Shown here: piece by piece, positions 42,281 through 50,674 of the stretch
Layout: the number at the start of each line of letters is the position of its first letter
Numbering within the stretch: position 1 is the stretch's first letter
NCBI GenBank assembly: GCA_900320865.1
Contig: ONTT01000010.1
Coordinates: forward strand, 1-54,247
DNA from: an uncultured Bacteroidales bacterium
GTDB taxonomy: Bacteria; Bacteroidota; Bacteroidia; Bacteroidales; Paludibacteraceae
Direction: 5' to 3'
DNA length: 54,247 nucleotides
Notes under the pieces: model-generated
What the model was told of the DNA's origin: nothing
The model's input: only the letters and a program-made list of their open reading frames with translations
Databases searched by the model: none
Made by a program: the position numbers and the translations under genes

Positions 42281-42345
42281 TCACCAATCACCAATTACCA
42301 ATCACCAATTACCACTCATCCACTCATCCACTCATCCACTCATCC
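42281..42345 (-). repeat. Mixed 7- and 8-bp arrays between hemD and rnpA
   Basis: Units TCACCAA, TCACCAA, TTACCAA, TCACCAA, TTACCAC run into four perfect ACTCATCC octamers (42314-42345). The hemD stop (42348-42350) lies in the degenerate tail, so the 71-bp spacer is all repeat. Confidence 0.9.
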
Positions 42346-42347
42346 AC

Positions 42348-43094
42348 TCACTCATTCTTCTCCAGGTAGTCCGCAATAGCCAGCGGCAGGGAAGCGAAAG
42401 GCAGTCCTTGTCCGGCTTCTATATCGACGCGGAAACCGGCTTCTTCCAGAGCGCGGATAGTACCATTACCGAAGGCTGCAATAAGGGTCTTACCCTGTTT
42501 CCAGTCCGGGAAATTCTCCTTGAGGGACGTAACACCAGCCGGCGTGAAGAGCGCGATGAGGTCGTAGTCAAAGGGTTTGTCCGAAGGCCAGGGAGTGGTC
42601 ACCGTGCGGTACATAATAGCGGGTGTCACTTCAATGCCGTTCTCGGCGAACATATTGATCTGGTCGTCTGTATGGATATCCGATAGTACCATCAGATATT
42701 TCTCATTGGGACGGCGATGCATAGCCGGCAGCAGATCCTCAAATTTATTACCGCTCTCGGGGAAGAAGACTTTGCGCTTGCGATAGTTGATGAATTTCTG
42801 CAAGTACAGTCCTACCGACTCGGAATTGCAATAATAGTGCATCGAGTCCGGTACGTTAAAACGCATCTCCTCGCACATACGGAAGTAATGCTCGGCTCCG
42901 AGTTTGGAGTTCAAGATAACCGCCGTGTAGTCCATGGGGTTGATATGCTGCTGACGAAACTCACGTGCTTCCAGTCCTTCGATATGAATGAACTGATAGA
43001 AATCGCATTTCACACCAAACTGCGTCTCCAAACGGGTATAGGGGTTGTGCTCCGTAGATGGACGGGGTTGAGAAAAAAGTAGTTTTTGTATCAT
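42348..43094 (-). CDS. hemD: Uroporphyrinogen-III synthase
   Basis: This 248-aa two-lobed enzyme closes hydroxymethylbilane to uroporphyrinogen III in haem and cobalamin precursor synthesis. HemD is poorly conserved, but YTAVILNSKLGAEHYF (first lobe), LMVLSDIHTDDQ and FDYDLIALFTPAGVTSLKENFP with IAAFGNGTIRALEEAGFRV (second lobe) are the expected blocks. I use the ATG at 43094, which overlaps the DUF4271 stop as ATGA. The DUF4271-hemD pair is a regular Bacteroidetes arrangement. Confidence 0.88.
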   Translation of the reverse strand: MIQKLLFSQPRPSTEHNPYTRLETQFGVKCDFYQFIHIEGLEAREFRQQHINPMDYTAVILNSKLGAEHYFRMCEEMRFNVPDSMHYYCNSESVGLYLQKFINYRKRKVFFPESGNKFEDLLPAMHRRPNEKYLMVLSDIHTDDQINMFAENGIEVTPAIMYRTVTTPWPSDKPFDYDLIALFTPAGVTSLKENFPDWKQGKTLIAAFGNGTIRALEEAGFRVDIEAGQGLPFASLPLAIADYLEKNE

Positions 43095-43741
43095 AGGATA
43101 GCAATTATTTGATCGGATATAATGAATAGCAGTGCCCAAGGCAGCAACTCCAGGGTAATGCTATAGATAAGCAAATAAAGGATGGCGATAGGACTATTGA
43201 CAAATTGTTTCCAGGAACGATAGAACCAGATCAGTAAGAAAACCGCGGCGATGGAGCCGACCAACCATCTGTTGAGTAAAGGCGAACCCACACGCATCAG
43301 GATCAACAGCACCGGGTAAAGGAGGACTGTAACGAGCGTGACGATATTGCCGTAATGCTCGTAGTGGGACCCGAAATGACGGGATAGGTCAAAGGTGAAA
43401 TCGATGAACAGATGGCATAGCATTTTGATACTCAGTCCGGCCAGAACGATGCCGTAGATGACACCATAGCCCTTTATTGTAAAAGCCTCGGTCGTGCAGC
43501 AAAGATAGATCGCCATGGCGATGATACCGATGCGGAAGATCCCCATGAGCAGTTGTCCCATCAAGGTAGCCGGAGACTCTTTGTACATACGGTCGGTCTG
43601 TGCCGACAGGGAGTTCTTCGCCTGGGTGATGATGCCCGGTTGATACGCTTCGCTGAGTAAAGCACAGAGAAGGAGGCCGAACATCAACCAAGCGCACCAG
43701 GGTGCACTCGAGTAGGATACTATGTGCGCGATCTCATTCAT
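43091..43741 (-). CDS. DUF4271 membrane protein
   Basis: This 216-aa integral membrane protein has five or six hydrophobic segments, matching the DUF4271 family by size, topology and its constant place upstream of hemD. Function is unknown. Its start overlaps the U32 peptidase stop (43734) by 8 nt, and its stop overlaps hemD, so the three genes are one translationally coupled block. Confidence 0.8.
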   Translation of the reverse strand: MNEIAHIVSYSSAPWCAWLMFGLLLCALLSEAYQPGIITQAKNSLSAQTDRMYKESPATLMGQLLMGIFRIGIIAMAIYLCCTTEAFTIKGYGVIYGIVLAGLSIKMLCHLFIDFTFDLSRHFGSHYEHYGNIVTLVTVLLYPVLLILMRVGSPLLNRWLVGSIAAVFLLIWFYRSWKQFVNSPIAILYLLIYSITLELLPWALLFIISDQIIAIL

Positions 43742-45014
43742 TCGTTTCGTCCCATATAAACAGTTTATCGCCTCGGCGGATCAAGCGGTCGGTCTTAAGC
43801 GAGAAGAACTCGCCTTGTCGTACGCGCTTGGTGGGGTTACCGTTGGTGTCGTGCATACCGGTGGCGGTACACTCATAGACACCGGTGGTTTCGCCGGTGA
43901 TGAGTAGCGGCTGACCCTCTTCGATAGCGTCAACAGCTTCTACGATGAACTCGGCCACACTCAGGTTCTTGAAGAAATTGGTGCATTTCGCCGCATAGAC
44001 TTTCTTACGGGTAGCTTTATTGCCGTAGGAGTGGGTCCATTCACCCAGTTTTTGGCCTTGGTAATATCCGTCCCAGAACCCGCGGTTGAAGACACGGCTG
44101 AGGCGTTCATTCCAGTCGGCTATCTTAGCATCAATCCCGCATGGCTGTTCGCCTCCGGAGGCTCTCCGGTATTCGCCGTTCTGCCATGCTTCCACGGCTT
44201 CTCGATAACAGCGCACAACGGTATCGACGTATTCGGCTCCGCGTGCACGGCCTTCGATCTTCAGCACCCGTACGCCGGCATCCAGCATCTTATTGAGGAA
44301 ATGAATGGTCTTCAGGTCTTTGGGCGACATGATATATTGGTTGTCGATGTCGAGTTCGAGATCGGAGGATTTATCTTTGACGGTGTATCCCCGACGACAT
44401 ACCTGTACGCACGCTCCGCGGTTAGCGGATAGGCCGTAGTTATTGAGGCTCAAATAGCATTTTCCGCTGACCGCCATGCAGAGGGCACCATGACAGAACA
44501 TCTCGATGCGGATCGGTTCGCCGCTGCGGCCGCAGATATGTTGCTCTTGGATGTCGCGATAGATAGAGGCTACCTGTTCCATATTCAGTTCGCGCGCCAA
44601 GACTACGACGTCCGCAAACTGGGCATAGAACTTCAAGGCTTCGGTGTTCGCGATGTTGAGTTGGGTAGAGAGATGTACCTCCTGACCGATACTGTTGGCG
44701 TATTGCATGACCGCGATATCGCTGGCGATGACGGCATCTACACCTACGGCGTGGGCTTTATCCACGATCTGACGCATCAGCGGCAGGTCTTCGGGATACA
44801 TGACGGTATTGACCGTCAGGTAGGTCTTCACCCCTGCTTCGCGACAGGTAGCTACGATGGTAGCCATGTCGTCGGTCGTGAAGTTAACGGACGAACGAGC
44901 ACGCATGTTAAGGTGCTCAATACCGAAATAGACGCTGGTAGCTCCGGCTTGTATCGCCGCAGCCAAACTCTCCCAGCATCCTACCGGAGCCATTATTTCA
45001 ATCGGGTCTTTCAT
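43734..45014 (-). CDS. U32 family peptidase
   Basis: This 426-aa protein is of the U32 (collagenase-like/YegQ) family. MAPVGCWESLAAAIQAGATSVYFG is the usual start, and EMFCHGALCMAVSGKCYLS carries the family signature with clustered cysteines. The C-terminal third is the beta-barrel accessory domain. Many U32 proteins act in tRNA or ubiquinone hydroxylation rather than proteolysis, so the peptidase name is conventional. I start at ATG 45014; this codon and the asd stop lie in the same heptamer array. Confidence 0.92.
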   Translation of the reverse strand: MKDPIEIMAPVGCWESLAAAIQAGATSVYFGIEHLNMRARSSVNFTTDDMATIVATCREAGVKTYLTVNTVMYPEDLPLMRQIVDKAHAVGVDAVIASDIAVMQYANSIGQEVHLSTQLNIANTEALKFYAQFADVVVLARELNMEQVASIYRDIQEQHICGRSGEPIRIEMFCHGALCMAVSGKCYLSLNNYGLSANRGACVQVCRRGYTVKDKSSDLELDIDNQYIMSPKDLKTIHFLNKMLDAGVRVLKIEGRARGAEYVDTVVRCYREAVEAWQNGEYRRASGGEQPCGIDAKIADWNERLSRVFNRGFWDGYYQGQKLGEWTHSYGNKATRKKVYAAKCTNFFKNLSVAEFIVEAVDAIEEGQPLLITGETTGVYECTATGMHDTNGNPTKRVRQGEFFSLKTDRLIRRGDKLFIWDETNE

Positions 45015-45042
45015 CTTTCGACTTTCTACTTTTGACTTTCGA
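45008..45042 (-). repeat. Heptamer array spanning the asd stop and the U32 start
   Basis: Units on the + strand: CTTTCAT, CTTTCGA, CTTTCTA, CTTTTGA, CTTTCGA. The first unit contains the U32 ATG (minus strand) and the third contains the asd TAG. The last residues of Asd (VESQK) are repeat-encoded. Confidence 0.9.
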
Positions 45043-46030
45043 CTAAAATCTCCGCTATTTGTACGGCATTGAGGGCGGCACCTTTGCGGATCTGGTCGCT
45101 TACGCACCAGAAACTGAGTCCGTTCTCATCCGTGAGGTCTTTACGGATACGTCCGATGAACACTTCATCTTTACCGCTGAGGAACAGCGGCATGGGGTAT
45201 ATCTTGTTTTCCGGATCGTCCATGAGTACGCACCCTTGCGCCTTGGCAAAAGCCTCTTTGGCTTGCTCTACGCTGATGGGTTGTTCTGTTTCGATCCAGA
45301 TACTCTCGCTATGTGCTCGGAGGGAGGGTACACGCACGCAAGTAGCGCTGACCTTGATATCCGAGTGCATGATTTTACGCGTCTCGTTAAACATCTTCAT
45401 CTCCTCTTTGGTGTAGCCGTTTTCGGTAAACACGTCAATATGCGGGATGACATTATAGGCTAACTGATACGCGAATTTGTTTACCGTCACTTCGTCGCCG
45501 TTCAGCACTTGACGGTATTGGTTCTCAAGTTCTTTCATCGCTTGCGCACCTGCTCCTGAAGCGGCCTGATAAGTAGCTACATGCACGCGACGGATGTGCG
45601 TGATGTTCTCTATGGCCTGCAGGGCTACCACCATCTGGATGGTCGTGCAGTTCGGGTTCGCGATGATATTACGCGGACGATGGAAGGCATCCGCGGGATT
45701 CACTTCGGGTACTACGAGAGGCACATCCTCCTCCATACGGAAGGCGGATGAGTTATCGATCATGATGGTACCGAAGCGGGTGATGTCCTCCGCATACGCA
45801 CGTGACACGCCTGCGCCCGCGGAGACAAAAGCAATATCGACGCCCTTGAAAGCGTCGTTATGTTGCAGCAGTTGTACTTCGTATTCCTTGCCGCAGAATG
45901 TGTACTTTGTTCCGGCACTCCGTTCCGAACCGAATAGTTTTAGTTCGGAAACGGGGAATTGCCGCTGTTCAAGAACAGCCAGCAATTCCTGTCCGACGGC
46001 GCCTGAAGCGCCAACGATAGCTATAACCAT
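45026..46030 (-). CDS. asd: Aspartate-semialdehyde dehydrogenase
   Basis: This is a 334-aa NADP-dependent enzyme of the lysine/methionine/threonine and diaminopimelate pathway. The nucleotide motif GASGAVGQE is at 8-16, the catalytic cysteine is C128 in NPNCTTIQ, and the [14 protein letters not shown] and [11 protein letters not shown] blocks follow (substrate Arg and catalytic His). Length is typical. The winged-helix gene ends 1 bp upstream. The C-terminal VESQK is encoded by a heptamer array. Confidence 0.96.
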   Translation of the reverse strand: MVIAIVGASGAVGQELLAVLEQRQFPVSELKLFGSERSAGTKYTFCGKEYEVQLLQHNDAFKGVDIAFVSAGAGVSRAYAEDITRFGTIMIDNSSAFRMEEDVPLVVPEVNPADAFHRPRNIIANPNCTTIQMVVALQAIENITHIRRVHVATYQAASGAGAQAMKELENQYRQVLNGDEVTVNKFAYQLAYNVIPHIDVFTENGYTKEEMKMFNETRKIMHSDIKVSATCVRVPSLRAHSESIWIETEQPISVEQAKEAFAKAQGCVLMDDPENKIYPMPLFLSGKDEVFIGRIRKDLTDENGLSFWCVSDQIRKGAALNAVQIAEILVESQK

Positions 46031-46031
46031 A

Positions 46032-46226
46032 TTAAGCCAGAGCTACAATGGTGTCAGCTTCAGCTTCGGTAAAGGTCAGTTTACCCTCACGAGCGAGCCA
46101 ACCGAGAGCCAAAAAGAGGTCCTCGTTTTTCAGTTTGGTTGCTTTTTTCAGAGCCTTGATACTCTGAGCACCATTTTGCAGAGCACCCCATACGAGGCCT
46201 GCGTTCTCACCGATTTTAGTAATCAT
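46032..46226 (-). CDS. Winged-helix protein of the DUF2582 type
   Basis: This is a 64-aa small protein with the whole length forming a winged helix: [54 protein letters not shown]. It matches the short winged helix-turn-helix family (PF10771/DUF2582). It probably binds nucleic acid or another protein; the target is unknown. It sits directly before asd. Confidence 0.82.
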   Translation of the reverse strand: MITKIGENAGLVWGALQNGAQSIKALKKATKLKNEDLFLALGWLAREGKLTFTEAEADTIVALA

Positions 46227-46257
46227 AATACCTTAAATTATTTTTTGTGACTAATAC

Positions 46258-46278
46258 GGATGCTTTTAAGGGGCATCC
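46258..46278. other. Intercistronic hairpin
   Basis: GGATGC (46258-46263) and GCATCC (46273-46278) form a 6-bp stem between fabF and the winged-helix gene. There is no T-run, so it is more likely an RNA-processing or stability element than a terminator. Confidence 0.4.
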
Positions 46279-46292
46279 ATCCCTATATCTCA

Positions 46293-46334
46293 AATTACCA
46301 ATCACCAATCACCAATCACCAATTACCAATCACT
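46293..46334 (-). repeat. Heptamer array at the fabF 3' end
   Basis: Six units: AATTACC, AATCACC three times, AATTACC, AATCACT. The fabF stop TGA (46330-46332, minus strand) falls in the last unit. Confidence 0.9.
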
Positions 46335-47589
46335 CCTCCCACTTCTTAAAGAGCAGGCAAGCGTTATGTCCGCCGAAGCCGAAGGTGTTACTCAGGGCAT
46401 AGCGGATATCGCGTTTCTGCGCTTTGTCAAAGGTGAAGTTCATACGATAGTCGATGTTCTCGTCCAAGTCTTCGGGGTCGTGGTTGATGGTCGGCGGGAT
46501 GATACCGTCTTTGAGGGCCATAACGCACGCCATAGCTTCTACGGCTCCTGTAGCACCGATCAGGTGACCGGTCATCGACTTGGTGGAGTCCAGGTTCATG
46601 TCATAGACATGATCGCCGAACACGCGCTGGATCGCCTTCAGTTCCGTCACATCTCCCAGCGGAGTGGAGGTACCGTGTGTATTGATATAATCGATGTCCT
46701 CCGGCTGCAGTCCGGCATCTTTGATGGCGAGCCGCATGACGCGTTCCGCTCCTTTTCCGTCGGGGTCGGGTGCCGTCATATGATACGCATCGGAGGTCAT
46801 ACCTTCACCTACCATCTCGGCGTAAATCTTCGCGCCGCGTGCTTTGGCATGCTCGTACTCCTCCAGGATAAGACAAGCCGCTCCTTCACCTAACACGAAT
46901 CCGTCTCTGGACTTCGAGAAAGGACGGCTGGCTGTCTCGGGGTGTTCGTTATTGGTAGAGAGAGCATGCATGGCAGAGAATCCACCGATACCGCTGAAGG
47001 TCACATCGGCATCCGCACCTCCGGTGAGCAATACATCCGCGTGACCCAGACGAATCTGGTCAAAAGCAGAGGCTACTGCGTGCGACGAAGAGGAACAAGC
47101 CGTGGAGACCGAGAAACTGAGGCCACCCAGACCGAAGCGAATGGATATATGTCCGGCCGCAATGCTGGGGATGGCTTTCGGGATCATGAAGGGGTTGAAA
47201 CGAGGTACGCCGTCGCCTTTGGCGAAGTCGATGATCTCCTCTTCGGTCGTCAGCAATCCGCCCATACCGCTTCCCCAGATCACGCCTACGCGGCTGCGGT
47301 CCTCTTGCTCCAAGTCCAGCCCGCTATCGCGCAAAGCTTCGTCGGCCACGCACACGGAGAACTGCGCATAACGATCCATCCTACGCACCTCTTTCTTGTC
47401 GATTACCGTCGTCGGGTCAAAACCCTTGACTTCACCGGCAAACTGCGTCTTATATTGCGACGCATCGAAGGCGGTGATAGGAGCGATACCATTCTCGCCA
47501 TTCACCAGCGCACGCCATGTCTCCGGAGCGGAATTACCAACCGGTGTTAACGCTCCGAGACCTGTTATAACAACTCGCTTTAATTGCAT
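46330..47589 (-). CDS. fabF: 3-oxoacyl-ACP synthase II
   Basis: This 419-aa condensing enzyme elongates fatty acids by joining acyl-ACP with malonyl-ACP. The catalytic Cys165 is in STACSSSSHA, and the two active-site histidines are in NTHGTSTPLGD and SMTGHLIGATG. Length and the N-terminal RVVITGLGALTPVG are standard for FabF. It follows acpP with a 77-bp gap holding a stem-loop, so it is likely co-transcribed with it but at a lower level. Confidence 0.97.
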   Translation of the reverse strand: MQLKRVVITGLGALTPVGNSAPETWRALVNGENGIAPITAFDASQYKTQFAGEVKGFDPTTVIDKKEVRRMDRYAQFSVCVADEALRDSGLDLEQEDRSRVGVIWGSGMGGLLTTEEEIIDFAKGDGVPRFNPFMIPKAIPSIAAGHISIRFGLGGLSFSVSTACSSSSHAVASAFDQIRLGHADVLLTGGADADVTFSGIGGFSAMHALSTNNEHPETASRPFSKSRDGFVLGEGAACLILEEYEHAKARGAKIYAEMVGEGMTSDAYHMTAPDPDGKGAERVMRLAIKDAGLQPEDIDYINTHGTSTPLGDVTELKAIQRVFGDHVYDMNLDSTKSMTGHLIGATGAVEAMACVMALKDGIIPPTINHDPEDLDENIDYRMNFTFDKAQKRDIRYALSNTFGFGGHNACLLFKKWEE

Positions 47590-47618
47590 TCTAACCCCTC
47601 GTCCTTATATATAGCATA

Positions 47619-47645
47619 CGAGTTTACAGTATTCCCGTAAACTCG
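47619..47645 (-). other. Intercistronic hairpin between acpP and fabF
   Basis: CGAGTTTAC and GTAAACTCG form a perfect 9-bp stem with a 9-nt loop in the acpP-fabF spacer. No T-run follows. It could protect the acpP mRNA 3' end or cause partial termination, which would fit the much higher demand for ACP. Confidence 0.55.
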
Positions 47646-47666
47646 CAGACTCCATTGAAAAGACTA

Positions 47667-47906
47667 TTACTTTCCAAGCTTCTTCTCTACGTAAGCGATA
47701 GCGTCACCTACGGTAGCGATCTTCTGTGTATCCTCATCCGGGATCTCGATCTCGAATTCTTTCTCGAACTCCATGATCATCTCTACGGTATCCAGAGAGT
47801 CTGCACCCAGATCGGTTTGGAAGTTAGCTTCGTTAACTACTTGCGATTCCTCGACACCCAGTTTATCAGCAATAATTGCTTTTACTTTTGCATCAATTTC
47901 TGCCAT
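47667..47906 (-). CDS. acpP: Acyl carrier protein
   Basis: This is a 79-aa acidic four-helix carrier. S37 in [11 protein letters not shown] takes the 4'-phosphopantetheine arm. It is the first gene of the long leftward cluster and has a strong promoter with an 80-nt leader containing two small stem-loops. Confidence 0.98.
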   Translation of the reverse strand: MAEIDAKVKAIIADKLGVEESQVVNEANFQTDLGADSLDTVEMIMEFEKEFEIEIPDEDTQKIATVGDAIAYVEKKLGK

Positions 47907-47990
47907 AATATTTAGTCTTTAATAAGTTAATATGTATGTTTTTCTTAAATTTCGAAATCTTTGATTTCCGCATATTTCGGAAAATCGGCG

Positions 47991-48022
47991 CAAAGTTACT
48001 GCTTTTTTCTGAAATACGCAAA
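47991..48022 (-). promoter_or_regulatory. Promoter of acpP
   Basis: On the minus strand, TTTG (48019-48022), a 20-nt spacer and TAACTTTG (47991-47998). The 5' leader (47984 to 47907) can form TTTCCG/CGGAAA and GAAATC/GATTTC stem-loops. Confidence 0.75.
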
Positions 48023-48032
48023 TTTTTTTGTT

Positions 48033-48857
48033 TTATTTTTCGTTTTTGTCACCCAGAAGTAGCATTATCTTACCTAAATAGACGCCGGATTTGGCCATTT
48101 GGGCTACAGGAATACTATCTCCGTCGAGGTTCGGCTCGAAGTGGTTGACGTGCAACTCATGGGTATGTCCGCCGATGATCGCGTCGATGCCCCGGGTGCT
48201 GTGCGCCAGGCCTACATCGCTGAAATCTTCTGGTGCTTTACCGAAGGTACCCATGTGGCTGAGGCAGAGCACAACGTCGCAGTTCTGTGCCCGCAGGGTG
48301 TCCACCATCGCTTGCGCTAACTCGGGATAGGGCGCGAGGTATTTCGCCGGAGCGAAGTTCTTATCGGAGATGATGCCTTTCGGGTCGCAACCCAGACCGA
48401 AGATACCGATCTTCAGGCCGCCTTTGTTCACGATCGTGAAGGGTTTTATCCTATTTTCCAGAGCCGTACCGGTGAAGTCATAGTTCGCGCAGACGATAGG
48501 GAACTGAGCGGTCTTCAGCACAGCCGCTAAGGTATCCAGCCCGTTGTCGAACTCATGGTTACCGAGCGTACCGCAGTCATAGCCCATGCGGTTCATCGCA
48601 TCGAGTTCTACACGTCCGCGGAAGAAATTAAAGAAAGGACTGCCCTGACTGAAGTCCCCGGCATCAACCAACAGCAGGTTCGGGTCAGCTTTACGCTCCT
48701 GCTCGATCTGTCCCATACGGCGTGCATAGCCTCCTAAGTTCTTCGCATTGGGTTCTACCTGCGAATGGGTGTCATTGGTGTGCAGGATGGTGAGGTGGTC
48801 GGGTTTGGAGCAAGCTACTAACAGGGCTGCTACCACAAAGATAAGTGTCTTTTTCAT
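48033..48857 (-). CDS. Lipoprotein metallophosphatase of the 5'-nucleotidase type
   Basis: This 274-aa lipoprotein (lipobox VAC, C16) carries the N-terminal metallophosphatase domain of UshA-like 5'-nucleotidases: LHTNDTHSQ, DAGDFSQGS, GNHEFDNG and GGHTHE provide the dimetal ligands. The C-terminal substrate-binding domain is missing; in this phylum it is often encoded by a separate adjacent gene, but none is next to it here. It probably hydrolyses nucleotides or sugar-phosphates outside the cytoplasm. It starts 2 nt after mutL. Confidence 0.9.
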   Translation of the reverse strand: MKKTLIFVVAALLVACSKPDHLTILHTNDTHSQVEPNAKNLGGYARRMGQIEQERKADPNLLLVDAGDFSQGSPFFNFFRGRVELDAMNRMGYDCGTLGNHEFDNGLDTLAAVLKTAQFPIVCANYDFTGTALENRIKPFTIVNKGGLKIGIFGLGCDPKGIISDKNFAPAKYLAPYPELAQAMVDTLRAQNCDVVLCLSHMGTFGKAPEDFSDVGLAHSTRGIDAIIGGHTHELHVNHFEPNLDGDSIPVAQMAKSGVYLGKIMLLLGDKNEK

Positions 48858-48859
48858 GA

Positions 48860-50674
48860 TTAAAAACGTTTACTTATTTCATCATCGCTCAGGAGCGACA
48901 AGATGGTTTTTCCTTCCGGGGTGCGGCGGTACTGCGGCAGGGCGATCAGGCGCTGCATCATATCGCGCATCTCGGTTTCGGTAAGGGTTTTCCCATAAGG
49001 AATAGCGGCACTCTCGGCCATCGTCCGGGCGATTTGTTCGCGCCATTCGGTAGGGGTGTCGGCTCCGCGTTCGCGCACTTGGGACAGGATATGTTGCAAT
49101 ATCGGTATCGGCGACTGGTTGATCAGTTGCGCCGGTACGCCTTGGATGGAATAGCTGTCGGGGCTCAGTTGCTCGATATCGAAGCCGATGGTACGCAGGT
49201 CTGTAGCGATCTGCGCCAGGAGGACCATGTCCTCCGGACTGAGACTGAGCACCTCGGGGAAGAGCAGTTGCTGCATGGCGCCTTTAGTAAGGCGGATCTG
49301 GTCGATGAACTGCGCATGGAGGATCGCCACATGGGCGCGATGCTGGTTCACGAGCACCAGACCTTGCTGCGTAGGCACTAAGATATATTTTCCTCCGTAT
49401 TGCCAGAGCGCACAGGACTCGAGGTCGGTTGCGTTCAGCAAATCCTCTTCGGGTTCAGCAGGCGTCTTATCCGCCAGGCGGTCGGTATTCTGCAGACCCT
49501 CGTACAGCGTCTCCCAGTGACGCGGGGCGGGTTGACGGTCCGGATAGATGACGGTGTCCCGTTTTTTAAACGGGTTATAGGAGTTATCGACGGTCACCTG
49601 AGGTTGTACCACAGGTTGGTCGTGCAGCACGGGGATATCAATCTGGCCGGAGGTATCGAAGTCGATCGTGGGGGCTAAGGTGAATTTGCCCAATGCCTCC
49701 CGCACGGCCGCCATCAGGATCTGGAAGATCGTCTGCTCGTCGGCAAACTTAATCTCGGTCTTGGTGGGGTGGATATTGACGTCTATCGCTTCGGGATTGA
49801 TCGTAAAATAAAGGAAGAAAGAGGGTTGATAGTCATTGGCTAACATCCCGGAGTAGGCCGTAAGGACGGCTTTTTGGAAATACGGATGGCGCATGTAACG
49901 GCCGTTGACGAAGAAATACTGCTCCGCTTTGCGGGTTGCATTCTCGGGTTTGACGACAAAACCATGAATGGACACCAGGTCCGTATCGGTCGCTACATCC
50001 ACAAAGGCGGATGTATAGACATTGCGTTTGGGGTTGCCGAAGACGGCCTCGATACGTTGTTTCTCCGTACCGGCCGGCAGTTCGAGCAGGATCTCGTCGT
50101 TATGCACGAAGGTGAAACTCACCTTCGGATAGACGAGCACGATGTGGTAGAACTCGGTCAGCAGGTTTCGTAACTCGGTCTGGTCGGTCTTAAGGAATTT
50201 CCGTCGAACGGGTACGTTAAAAAAGAGGTTGCTGACCTTGATGTTGGTGCCTACGGGGCAGGCACACACCTCTTGCCGCACGACGTCCGAACCCTGTATC
50301 TCGATGAGGGTACCGGTCTCGTCTTCGGCTCTGCGGGTGGTCATCTCCACCTGGGCTACGGCGCATATAGAAGCTAACGCTTCTCCGCGGAAACCCATGG
50401 TGCGAAGCGAGAAGAGATCCTGCGCCTCGCGTATCTTACTGGTGGCATGGCGTTCGAAGGCCAGACGGGCGTCCATCTCGCTCATGCCGATACCGTCATC
50501 TATCACCTGCAGCAGCGTGCGACCGGCATCGCGAACGATGACCTGAATGCGTTTGGCTTTGGCATCCAGGCTGTTCTCCACGAGCTCTTTCAGGCAGGAG
50601 GCGGGGCGTTGAATGACCTCACCTGCGGCGATCTGATTAGCTACGCTGTCCGGTAATAGATGAATGATATCCAC
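48860..50674 (-). CDS. mutL: DNA mismatch repair protein MutL
   Basis: This 604-aa GHKL ATPase links MutS to downstream repair. Motifs: ELVENSLDA (ATP-Mg), DDGIGM, TSKI, TMGFRGEALASI; the C-terminal dimerisation domain begins near 410. The position of the endonuclease motif DQHA(x)2E(x)4E reads NQHRAHVAILH, lacking the metal ligands, so nicking activity is doubtful. The start is a GTG at 50674, which gives the conserved DIIHLLPDSVANQIAAGEV and directly abuts a heptamer array. No in-frame ATG or other start precedes it closely. Confidence 0.96.
   Translation of the reverse strand: MDIIHLLPDSVANQIAAGEVIQRPASCLKELVENSLDAKAKRIQVIVRDAGRTLLQVIDDGIGMSEMDARLAFERHATSKIREAQDLFSLRTMGFRGEALASICAVAQVEMTTRRAEDETGTLIEIQGSDVVRQEVCACPVGTNIKVSNLFFNVPVRRKFLKTDQTELRNLLTEFYHIVLVYPKVSFTFVHNDEILLELPAGTEKQRIEAVFGNPKRNVYTSAFVDVATDTDLVSIHGFVVKPENATRKAEQYFFVNGRYMRHPYFQKAVLTAYSGMLANDYQPSFFLYFTINPEAIDVNIHPTKTEIKFADEQTIFQILMAAVREALGKFTLAPTIDFDTSGQIDIPVLHDQPVVQPQVTVDNSYNPFKKRDTVIYPDRQPAPRHWETLYEGLQNTDRLADKTPAEPEEDLLNATDLESCALWQYGGKYILVPTQQGLVLVNQHRAHVAILHAQFIDQIRLTKGAMQQLLFPEVLSLSPEDMVLLAQIATDLRTIGFDIEQLSPDSYSIQGVPAQLINQSPIPILQHILSQVRERGADTPTEWREQIARTMAESAAIPYGKTLTETEMRDMMQRLIALPQYRRTPEGKTILSLLSDDEISKRF

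Noticed and set aside
42281-42345. Repeat array considered as CRISPR
   Set aside because: Units are 7-8 bp with no spacers, and no cas genes are present.
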